From NCBI GenBank assembly GCA_902705865.1, contig CACSIO010000015.1:1-35982 (forward strand): 35,982 nucleotides of DNA, read 5' to 3'. How positions within the stretch are numbered: the first letter of the stretch is position 1; the number at the start of each line of letters is the position of its first letter. Of the stretch, positions 23,089 through 31,900 are shown one piece after another. The position numbers were made by a program, and so were the translations under genes. This DNA is from BD1-7 clade bacterium. Its GTDB lineage: Bacteria; Pseudomonadota; Gammaproteobacteria; Pseudomonadales; DT-91. Under the pieces are notes generated by a model. That model did not search any database, was not told the DNA's origin, and saw nothing but the letters and a program-made list of their open reading frames with translations.

Positions 23089-26088
23089 GTGGCCTCTAAC
23101 GATAGTGATGAAACTGTACTTTATCGCCCCGAAAAAGGCGATAAAGTGAAGTCGGGTACGCGTGTATCTGAACAACAGGGCGATGTATCTGTTGATGTGA
23201 AAGAGGTGCAAGGCGCACAACCTGATAGCGCGCATACGCGCATAGCGTCGACGAATAAGCCGCCTAAAAAATTCGACGCAGATGTTAGTGATCAACACCC
23301 TGCAGCTGATCAGACCCGTTTGATTAGCCCTAATACTCGTAACCCAAACAATAACGCTAATCCGTCTTCAGCGACTTCAGGCTTTGCTGGTAATGACGCG
23401 ACGGTATTGGTGAATGCGGGCGATCGATCCCGGCCTCTCACAGGCACTTCTGCATCGGCGTGGCAGACACAAAGCTCAGCCAGCGGATCATCATCAACTC
23501 CCCCCAAGGTTATCAATAACCGTTTTGTTCTAGGTAAAAGTCTCGGTGCCGGTGGCATGGGGGCGGTTTATAAAGCCAAAGATATTCGTAAGGTTGAAGC
23601 GCGTGACCGTAACCCGTGGGTTGCAGTTAAGCTGCTGAACAACGCATTTAAAGAGCATCCTGATGCGTTTATCTCGTTGCAACGTGAAGCGCGTAAAACA
23701 CAGGGGCTCGCTCACCCCAATATCGTGCGGGTTTATGACTTCGACCGTGAAGGCGATACGGTATATATGACGATGGAGCTGTTAGAAGGCCGGCCCGTCG
23801 ATAAGCTGATTAAGGAGAACCCTGGAGGGTTAGAAAAAGCCGAGGCCTTCCAGTTGATTCGGGAATTGGGCGGTGCGTTGAGTGAGGCCCACAAGGTTAA
23901 TATCATTCACTCGGATTTTAAGCCCGGCAATATTTTTTATACTGACGACAAAGTCTCAAAGGTATTTGATTTTGGTATCGCCCGCGCCGTGTCGGGTATG
24001 GATGCTGATGACATCCTTCAGGGTAAAAGCGATCAGACGGGTAAAGAGCCAACCAAGCGTGGTCGGCGTGACACGACGAACACGACTCAAGGTAAGACAA
24101 AAAGCCTGCAGCAAAGCCCGAACGTTTCCGAAGAGCATCGTGACGATACGTTGTTTGATGCTGGCGAACTCGGCGCCCTCACACCGACATACGCCAGTTA
24201 TGAAATGCTCAAGGGCATGACGCCATCGGCGAGTGATGACCTCTACGCACTCGGGTGTGTCGCCTACGAACTGTTAACCGGCAAACACCCTTATGCAAGA
24301 ATGCCCGCAGACAAAGCTCGCGATAAAAAACTGCGCGCGCCCGGGGTTAAAGATTTAAATCGTCGTGAGCAGCGTGCCCTTAAAAAGGCGGTCGCCTTTC
24401 GCCAAGAAGACCGTTACGTCACTGTTGATGAATTTTTGCATGATTTTTTGCCTGAAAATCACCGGTGGAAACGCCGCGCAGGTTATATCGGTGCGTTAGT
24501 GCTTGTCGGCGGTGCGGCGGCGGGTTGGAATTACTGGCAGATTATTGAAGAGCGTACGGCACAAAACGCACAGTTGGCAGCTGAGCAACGCATTGCTGCG
24601 CAAAAGGCTGAAGAATTCCGTGCGATGCAAGCGTTAATGGGGCGTCAGGAGGTGTTGCGTGACACCTTGAGCCGAACGCTAAAGCAATGGCAAACCCAAG
24701 CACAGACGCTAAAAAGTGAACTCGATCAACAGGTTTACTTGTCTGCGTTTGCCGACTCTTACGAATGGCAATTGGCGACCACACAAAAAATCACCGATCT
24801 CGATAAAGTTTACCGCGATGAATATTGGTTAGCGCCGTACAAAAAAGATTATACGGGCCAAGGCTTTGCGGAAGTGTTTGATGAGGCTGAAGCGCAACGA
24901 ATAGACGATGTTGCTTCCACCGCCTCTTGGATTACTTACTTCCGAAAGAAAGTATCAAACGTTTATATCGATCAATCCGATGATTTTATTGCCGCTGATG
25001 ATCTGGATAAAGCCAGAGATATGTTTCAGCTAGCTAAGCAATACGACCCTGACGGTGATCCGGTGGCGGCCCTTGAGCAGCGCTTGAATGATGCTTATGC
25101 CGAGCGTGAGGCTGCTCAGAAACAACGACTCTATCGCCAACGCCTTGCGGCATACAAGAAAAAGGATGCTGCGCTACTGAAAGAGCTGGATGTGTGCGCC
25201 AGTCGCTTGGCAGGTAACGGCCAGGCTAACAGTTTTGATTTCGATATTCGCCGATACGGAAAGTCGCTACATAGCCTTAATCGTCGATATAAATCACTGG
25301 GTAAGGTCGTAGCCGCTCGTCAAACTGAGCATATACGTCAACTCGGTAATTGTATTCGGCTGTACGGGTTTTCAGACCCGAATGGTGCTCGCGAGCAAGT
25401 GAAAATTGCTAAGTCAGTATTTCCTGATTACGCCGCAAGCTTCAGTAAAATCGCCATTAAGCCGTTTAATACCTGTAAACCGTCGTTCTCGGAAAAAGGT
25501 CGCAGGTATACCTGTCAGGATCGGTTTGTCGACCAACTGCATGTAAAGGGCCCCAAGTTAGTTGTTGTGCCAGCCAATACCGATTTTAGTATGTTCGCGA
25601 TGGGTAAGTACGAAGTGTCTCGTGCCGAGTGGAATCGTTACTGTGAAGAATCGGGGGCTTGTTCGGCCACTGGCGGGCCAGAAAGTTATCCGATTACAGA
25701 TATTTCTTCATCTCAAATTGGTGATTATCTCGCTTGGTTGACCGAGCAAACGGGTTTCGTATACCAGTTGCCTACGCATGCTCAATGGCTGTATGCGGCT
25801 GAAGCCCGCGGCAGTGAGCTGGATAAAAACCGCAATTGCAGCATGTCGATTCGGGGCATTAACAAAGGTATGCAATTGGTGCCGGCAACGATGGGGCAGC
25901 CGAATCGATGGGGGTTGATCAACCATGTCGGTAATGCCCAGGAATGGGTCAAAGCCGGCAACCAATACATATTGGCCGGCGCGTCTCGGTTGCCGCCGAT
26001 GGATGAATGCCAGCTCGACACTGTCGAAAAAACAGCAAATATGAAACCCGATGTGACGGGTTTCAGAGTAATGCGAATTATTCGTTGA
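23089..26088 (+). CDS. Transmembrane Ser/Thr kinase with C-terminal FGE-sulfatase-type domain
   Basis: A 999-aa bifunctional-type protein. Residues 1-140 are disordered with three D-x-T-x-L motifs near Thr9, 76 and 105, possible phospho-sites. A Hanks-type kinase follows at about 145-450: GAGGMG loop (153-158), VAVK Lys181, Glu200, HSDFKPGN (Asp276, with HSD instead of HRD), DFG Asp294, a ~65-residue insert before TPTYASYE. One membrane segment (465-484) is followed by a long coiled coil and, at about 840-999, an FGE/SUMF1-type domain (MGKYEVSRAEWNRYC, YQLPTHAQWLYAA, 'GLINHVGNAQEWV', GFRVMR). The domain lacks the usual RGGSW-Cys region, so it is probably a periplasmic binding module. GTG 23089 has AAAGGGA 8 bases upstream; in-frame GTG 23059 is less likely. 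Confidence 0.92.
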   Translation: MASNDSDETVLYRPEKGDKVKSGTRVSEQQGDVSVDVKEVQGAQPDSAHTRIASTNKPPKKFDADVSDQHPAADQTRLISPNTRNPNNNANPSSATSGFAGNDATVLVNAGDRSRPLTGTSASAWQTQSSASGSSSTPPKVINNRFVLGKSLGAGGMGAVYKAKDIRKVEARDRNPWVAVKLLNNAFKEHPDAFISLQREARKTQGLAHPNIVRVYDFDREGDTVYMTMELLEGRPVDKLIKENPGGLEKAEAFQLIRELGGALSEAHKVNIIHSDFKPGNIFYTDDKVSKVFDFGIARAVSGMDADDILQGKSDQTGKEPTKRGRRDTTNTTQGKTKSLQQSPNVSEEHRDDTLFDAGELGALTPTYASYEMLKGMTPSASDDLYALGCVAYELLTGKHPYARMPADKARDKKLRAPGVKDLNRREQRALKKAVAFRQEDRYVTVDEFLHDFLPENHRWKRRAGYIGALVLVGGAAAGWNYWQIIEERTAQNAQLAAEQRIAAQKAEEFRAMQALMGRQEVLRDTLSRTLKQWQTQAQTLKSELDQQVYLSAFADSYEWQLATTQKITDLDKVYRDEYWLAPYKKDYTGQGFAEVFDEAEAQRIDDVASTASWITYFRKKVSNVYIDQSDDFIAADDLDKARDMFQLAKQYDPDGDPVAALEQRLNDAYAEREAAQKQRLYRQRLAAYKKKDAALLKELDVCASRLAGNGQANSFDFDIRRYGKSLHSLNRRYKSLGKVVAARQTEHIRQLGNCIRLYGFSDPNGAREQVKIAKSVFPDYAASFSKIAIKPFNTCKPSFSEKGRRYTCQDRFVDQLHVKGPKLVVVPANTDFSMFAMGKYEVSRAEWNRYCEESGACSATGGPESYPITDISSSQIGDYLAWLTEQTGFVYQLPTHAQWLYAAEARGSELDKNRNCSMSIRGINKGMQLVPATMGQPNRWGLINHVGNAQEWVKAGNQYILAGASRLPPMDECQLDTVEKTANMKPDVTGFRVMRIIR

Positions 26089-26143
26089 TAAGCTGCCTTC
26101 GGGCGAAACTTGACGGGTTTACGTGTGTAAAGGGAAGGCCAAA

Positions 26144-26176
26144 ATGGCCAGTAAAGGAAGGTGCCGGCTGAGTTAA
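26144..26176 (+). CDS. Possible 10-residue leader peptide ORF
   Basis: ATG 26144, preceded 7 bases upstream by AAAGGGA, opens a frame of ten codons (MASKGRCRLS) ending 18 bases before the TpsB start, which itself has no ribosome site. The segment GTGTAAAGGGAA before it is identical to that before the kinase start, and both frames begin Met-Ala-Ser. The start codon lies in the small hairpin GGCCA-AAA-TGGCC. It could couple ribosomes to the transporter gene. It may also be chance. Confidence 0.25.
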   Translation: MASKGRCRLS

Positions 26177-26194
26177 TCAGTTGGCTGATATCGC

Positions 26195-28777
26195 ATGTTG
26201 TATTTTTGCCTGAACAAAACCGTCGAAAGACGGGTTCGTGCATTTGTTGTTACAACCGTTGTTTGTGCGTTTTTCTCGGGTGCTGCTGTTGCGGCAACGC
26301 CAGAGCAAAGCCCGGCATCGACAGAAGCTCCTGCGACTGCTTTAGAGAGTGACGCGGATTCAGGTGGTATAGCCCCCGCGGAATCTTCTGTGACTCGTAA
26401 AGGGCCCGTGCAAGATAAAAAAGGTAATAATGGCGGGCAAGGCGCAATAAACGCCGAAAACCCGTTAGAAAACGGCGGCCTCGTTATTACTGAACAACCT
26501 GCATTTACGGCCGAAGAGCTAGCGGAGTTTCGAGAAGGCGGTTTCGTTGATGGCTGGCGTATTGTCTACAAAAATCAGATAGACTCAGCCTTTCAAGGCA
26601 TATCCCCCGCGGTCGCTAACGACAAAATCGACACAATCATCCAATCGTATTCGTCCGCTCCCTTGAGCGACGATGAGCTCAAAGCGCTTAAGCCACTTGG
26701 GCAATACCTGAATCTATTATTTCCCGAATTGGATATCTCTGAGACGCCACTGTTGACGCAGTATCAGTCAGACCGTTTGTTCAACTTAGCGTTCTATATT
26801 CAATCGGTGCCACGTCAAGCCGATGTTGCGCCGGCGTTGTTATCTAATGCTGAAAAAACACTGGCAACGATTCGCCGCAAGATTCGACGTTACTTTATCC
26901 AAGATGGTATTTGTGATGTTGCAGTCACATTCACCGCTAGTCATGAGCCTGATGCGATTTTGGCTATTACAGTATCGGCACTTGAGCAACAACGCGCTGC
27001 AGATTGTATCAATCGGCCAGATATTGTCGAATTCGAAGGTGAAACACTTTGGGTTAACCGCATTGAATTACTGGGTGCCCAAAACCTTGGTGCGATTTCG
27101 GTTTCACAAAAAGATATACAAAACATCATCAGACGGGAGCGTCGCGAAAAAACCGGTTATCTGGCAAATGGTATTGAAGGGTTTTCAGCCGCTGAACTCG
27201 TTGATCTGTCGGATTATATCTCCGATGTGTACTACGCCAGCAAGGGCGGCATCCTCACCGAGGCTGAACTAAAGCATATGAGCCGCAGGGTTATGCGGCT
27301 GCGCAGGGGGCGCGGAATTACGTTTGAAGAGCTCGAAGAAATTGCTGACTCATTAAAAACGTATTATCGCGCAAGAGGCCTGATTCTTGCCAATGTATAC
27401 GTACCACAGCAGGAGTTCCAGTATGCACGCGGCGAACTGTACCTGGCGATTCAGCCGGGTATTTTGGGCAGTGTTGAAGTTCGCGGTTTAGAAAATCTGC
27501 ACTACGACGAGCGAGCCATAGTGCGGGCGTTTGATCCGTATATTGGTCATAACGTTTCCGACAATATTACTGATGCGTATTTTCTGATTAATAGCCTGCC
27601 CGGGTTGTCGATTCAATCCGGGCTGTTCGAACCGGGAAAAAATCCCGGTGAAACGAAGCTAGTGTTAGACGTTACGGAACGGCAGTTCCGCTTTAGCTTG
27701 AATACTGATAATTATGGCACGCGACAAACTGGGGTAAATCGTTATCTCATTACCATGGATTGGTTAAATCCTTCTGGCTCCGGCGATCTGTTAAGTGCGG
27801 GTTATTTACGTACCAGCTCGCCGTCTAACTCGAATTTAGGGTTTCTTAATTATCAACTTCCGATATTCGACGCAAAAACCAGTTTCACTATGTCTTTCGA
27901 TACGAATATCTATGAGAGTCAACGAACTATATCCGAGCTATCGAGTCAGATAAGTGCGTTGATTGAAGGCCAAACATATAACTTTAATACTGGGTTTAAT
28001 CGAAAAGTTGAAGCAAATAAAGACCTTAATATGAGTTTCGCGGTGCTCGCTTCCTACAAAAAAGCAGACACAAATACGCAAATTCTGAACAACGGTCAGC
28101 AGGTTAGTATTCAAAAAGGTATTGATGAAACGTACGGTGCATCCGTTAGTTGGCATACCGATTTTCTTGTTCCGCAAATGCGCTCGGTATTCGCCTTTGA
28201 CTTCGCTGTTAACTATGGCGAAACCGATTTTGCGCTAGCGCGTCGTAAAGATGGCGGCGCTGTTTTCTATACCGGGCAGGCGCTATCCAATACATTGATC
28301 CCCATTGCGGGCATTGTAAAAAGTAAACTAACAACACGATTTAGAGGAACCTGGACGGACAAGGTTTTACCGAGTTACGACCAGTTTTCATTAGGTGGGC
28401 CGTTTGGTGTGCGTGCATTTTCAAGCTCAGCCTTTGTAGGCGATGCAGGTGCTTTTGGTGCGATTGAATGGACGGGCGATATCATGGGCGCTATGCCGTG
28501 GCGCGGCGTTGTTGCAGAACACACGCTGGATATCGGGCCTTTCTACGAAGAAGGGTATTCCACGCTGTACGCGCTAACTGCCGATGGCATCGATGATTGG
28601 GCCAATTTCGCGGGTTATGGTTTTTCCGTTCGGTATGAGTGGAACCGCGACTTCGTCATCGATACCAGTGTGTCGTGGCCAACTAAGGCGCGTATATCGA
28701 CAGGTAGCACCACAGATCTTGAAAATGATGGTTTAGGGCAGCAGTTTCTATTCAGTTTGCGATACATCTTTGACTGA
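26195..28777 (+). CDS. TpsB outer-membrane transporter (FhaC/ShlB/HecB family), extended
   Basis: An 860-aa protein that secretes a TpsA partner across the outer membrane. It has a signal peptide (cleavage about residue 33, AAVA-A), then an unusual region to about 280 with no match I know (GGFVDGWRIVYKNQ, IRRKIRRYFIQDGICDVAV). POTRA-type segments follow at about 285-425 (LWVNRIELLGAQ, 'ADSLKTYYRARGLILANVYV') and 426-510 (LGSVEVRGLENL, 'INSLPGLSIQSGLFEPG'), then a 16-strand-type barrel from about 510 to the end (SLNTDNYGTRQTG, NPSGSGDLLSAGYL, SLGGPFGVRAF, SLRYIFD). The usual TpsB is about 550-600 aa. The L6 motif reads VRAF instead of VRGY/F. It lies between the kinase and its likely substrate gene. 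Confidence 0.92.
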   Translation: MLYFCLNKTVERRVRAFVVTTVVCAFFSGAAVAATPEQSPASTEAPATALESDADSGGIAPAESSVTRKGPVQDKKGNNGGQGAINAENPLENGGLVITEQPAFTAEELAEFREGGFVDGWRIVYKNQIDSAFQGISPAVANDKIDTIIQSYSSAPLSDDELKALKPLGQYLNLLFPELDISETPLLTQYQSDRLFNLAFYIQSVPRQADVAPALLSNAEKTLATIRRKIRRYFIQDGICDVAVTFTASHEPDAILAITVSALEQQRAADCINRPDIVEFEGETLWVNRIELLGAQNLGAISVSQKDIQNIIRRERREKTGYLANGIEGFSAAELVDLSDYISDVYYASKGGILTEAELKHMSRRVMRLRRGRGITFEELEEIADSLKTYYRARGLILANVYVPQQEFQYARGELYLAIQPGILGSVEVRGLENLHYDERAIVRAFDPYIGHNVSDNITDAYFLINSLPGLSIQSGLFEPGKNPGETKLVLDVTERQFRFSLNTDNYGTRQTGVNRYLITMDWLNPSGSGDLLSAGYLRTSSPSNSNLGFLNYQLPIFDAKTSFTMSFDTNIYESQRTISELSSQISALIEGQTYNFNTGFNRKVEANKDLNMSFAVLASYKKADTNTQILNNGQQVSIQKGIDETYGASVSWHTDFLVPQMRSVFAFDFAVNYGETDFALARRKDGGAVFYTGQALSNTLIPIAGIVKSKLTTRFRGTWTDKVLPSYDQFSLGGPFGVRAFSSSAFVGDAGAFGAIEWTGDIMGAMPWRGVVAEHTLDIGPFYEEGYSTLYALTADGIDDWANFAGYGFSVRYEWNRDFVIDTSVSWPTKARISTGSTTDLENDGLGQQFLFSLRYIFD

Positions 28778-28802
28778 ATAACGAAACAACAAACTTCGCG
28801 AC

Positions 28803-28824
28803 AACAGCAATATATTGCGCTGTT
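28803..28824 (+). other. Hairpin between TpsB and TpsA genes
   Basis: AACAGC (28803-28808) and GCTGTT (28819-28824) flank an inner perfect 12-base palindrome GCAATATATTGC (28807-28818). It sits 26 bases after the TpsB stop in a 140-base gap. With no T-run it is not a full terminator; it could attenuate or protect the mRNA between the two genes. Confidence 0.35.
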
Positions 28825-28917
28825 TAGATCGCACAGGGAATGAATTCTGGCGTCTGGAATGACAATGCCGGATTGGGAATTACGTGTCACCGGCGTTTAA
28901 ACGGTAAGGGAATGACA

Positions 28918-31900
28918 ATGGAATTTAATAAGAAGACATTGGTTAAATACATGGAGCTGGCGAAACAGCGTAGCGTCGTCAGCGTTATGGTTATCAGTCT
29001 GATTGCTAACCCTGGCCATGCGGCACCAACGGGAGGTGTTATTGTTGATGGTGATGGCGAAATCACCGTCGAAGGAAGCACCACCCAAGTTACTCAAAAT
29101 ACCGAGCTACTGGCCGTCGATTGGGCGACGTTTAATCTTTCTAAAGAAGAAATTGTTAACTTCTTACAGCCTGATGCAAAAGCGATTGTTCTAAATAACA
29201 TTCTTGATAATTCTGTTAGTCATATTAATGGCCAAATAGTCGCAAATGGCTCTGTTATTCTTGTTAACCCTCGGGGAATGATCTTTGGTAGCGATGCTCA
29301 AATCAATACGGGCGCGTTAGTAGCGAGCTCGCTATGGATTGATAAAGACGATTTTATGAATCGTGACTTTGCGTTCAAGGATATTGATCCATCCCAGGGT
29401 GTTGTTATCAATAGTGGCGCGATTGCTGCGTCTGCCGGTGTTACCTTATTGGGTGAATCTGTTCGCAACGATGGCATGATTCAGGCCGACTTGGGCTATA
29501 TCAATCTGGCCGCCGGTAGGCAGGCCTATTTGTCATTTGATGAAACCGGCATTATCGGTGTGCGAATTGATGAAGATGTGATCAATAATGATCTGGGGTT
29601 AGATTCCGCCGTTGAAAATACCGGTACCTTGCAAGCGAATGGTGGCAAGGTAGTGTTAGCCGCTGAAACCACAAGCGACTTGTTCGATAATGCAGTTAAC
29701 AACTCGGGTATGGTTCGTGCGACCGGCTTCAACCTCAAGCGCGGACGTGTTGAATTGCAATCAGCATCCGGTGATATTGTTCACAGTGGCGTTATCAATG
29801 TGTCTTCGGATGTTGAGAGCCTCGACGGCGGCAGTGTGCACATTGAAGGCGAAACCGTAATCAATTCAGGCGATATTGACGCCAGTAGTGTGTCTGCTCT
29901 CGGTGGCGATGTTGATGTGTTGGGCGATCAGGTTGCCATTACCGGTGATTCAAGCGTTATTGTCAGTGGTGGTACTGATGGTGGAGACATTCGTATCGGC
30001 GGCGATTACCAAGGCGCCAACGCTTCCGTGAGAAACGCGAAACGCACGTTTGTTGGTGAAGGCGTCAATTTGCAAGCCAATGCTGGCGATAATGGTGATG
30101 GTGGTCGCGTTATTGTATGGGCTGACAATGAAACCCGCTTTGGTGGCTCTATTGAAGCTAAGGGGGGAGATGTTTCCGGCGATGGCGGTTTTGCGGAGGT
30201 TTCGGCAAAGAGTTTGGATTATCGTGGTACCGCAGATTTGAGAGCGACATCTGGTGAGGTTGGAACACTGTTGTTGGATCCAGATAAAATCGAAATCATT
30301 GAGAGCGGCGCAAACAGCAATACGATATCGAATGGCGCCGACGCTGATGTACCTCTGTTTAGAGTAGAATTTGAAACGGCGTCACCGGATGCACCAGCTG
30401 CCTTAACGTTGAACGCTTCAAAAATCGTTACAGATCTTATGACTGCAAATGTTGTATTGCAGGCCAGGCAAGAAATTAAAGTGTCCCATGCTGTGAATTC
30501 GAGTGCGAACAATCATAGTTTGATATTGCAGGTAAAAGACACGAATGATGCTCTATCCGGTCAGATATTGATCAATGAGGCGTTGAAATTAGGGTTAGGC
30601 GATTTGATTATGGAGGCGAGCTCTATTCTCATCGCGTCAGATAAATCTGTGTCGGCTGTTAATATTGAAGTAGCTGCGAACACGTTAGATAACAAAGGTA
30701 CGGTTACAGTATTAAATCAGCTGGATTTGTCGAAGCTATCTGCATTGACTGGCACTGGGGGTTATAGAGGAAATAGTACATTTAGTACACTAAAGACATT
30801 GGCGACTTCTGCGGATTGGCGCGTTGTTGGCGTAAATCAAATCGCGACAGATATTAGCGATGGTTCCGGTGGCACAACCGCAATTGTGTTTAATGGGTTC
30901 GAAAGCATCGATTCTTCAACGATGGGTTCCGGCCAAGCTGATATTGTTTTACAGGCGGATTCTGAACTCAATAAAGTTACTGGTAAAGCCGGCGATGTTT
31001 TGAGGCTTTCCGGCACATCCCTTGAGTATGTTGTAAAAACCGATCGCCTTGGAGGCGAACAGGCAGACGCAGATATCATGACTCAAGGCGCTAACGGCGC
31101 TGATGTAATCACTGATTTGGTTGGCCCTTTGGCGATCGAAGGTGACGTTTCTGATGTCGCAGAAGGTGATGGAAAAACGTGGCGAATCAGAGGCCTGAAC
31201 GATTTCGATGTGCTCAATACTAATTTAGAGGCATTAGTAACCTTTTCAGGTTTTGGCACGATCAATACGGCTGGAGATCTAGCGGATACAGTAAAAATCC
31301 AGTTTAACGATACTGACCCGAATAATATCGTGCAGGGGGCGTTAAATAATTTGGTAGGTGGTGCCAATGATACGCTGGACTACAGCGACTATAAGGCCAA
31401 CGTCGCAATTGGTCTCGGCAATACGCTCACGGCAACCGGTATTAATACCCTCACCGGCATAGGCCACTATGTGGGCAATGCCGACGGAATGGATACCTAC
31501 ACAACCACGGTCACTGCAAATGAACAGGCGGGTCTCTGGAGTGTTGTCGGTGCTGGGGATGTGGAATACCGTGGCCTGGCAACGGATATTGAGGCAACGC
31601 AGACGTTTACTGATATCAGTGGCCTGACGATCGACCACGCCGATACAGCAGACACGGTGGCGATCAAACACGACAGCAGTGATAGCGATGTAGCTAACCA
31701 TATCGATGGCAGCTTGCAGACACTAACCGCAGGTAGCCAAGACACGCTAAGCTACAGCGGTTATAAGGCCAACGTCGCAATCGGTCTTGGCAATACGTTA
31801 ACGGCAACCGGTATTAATACCCTCACCGGCATCGGCCATTACGTTGGCAATGATGGGACGGACATGCACACCACTACCGTGAGAGCTAACGAACAGGCGG

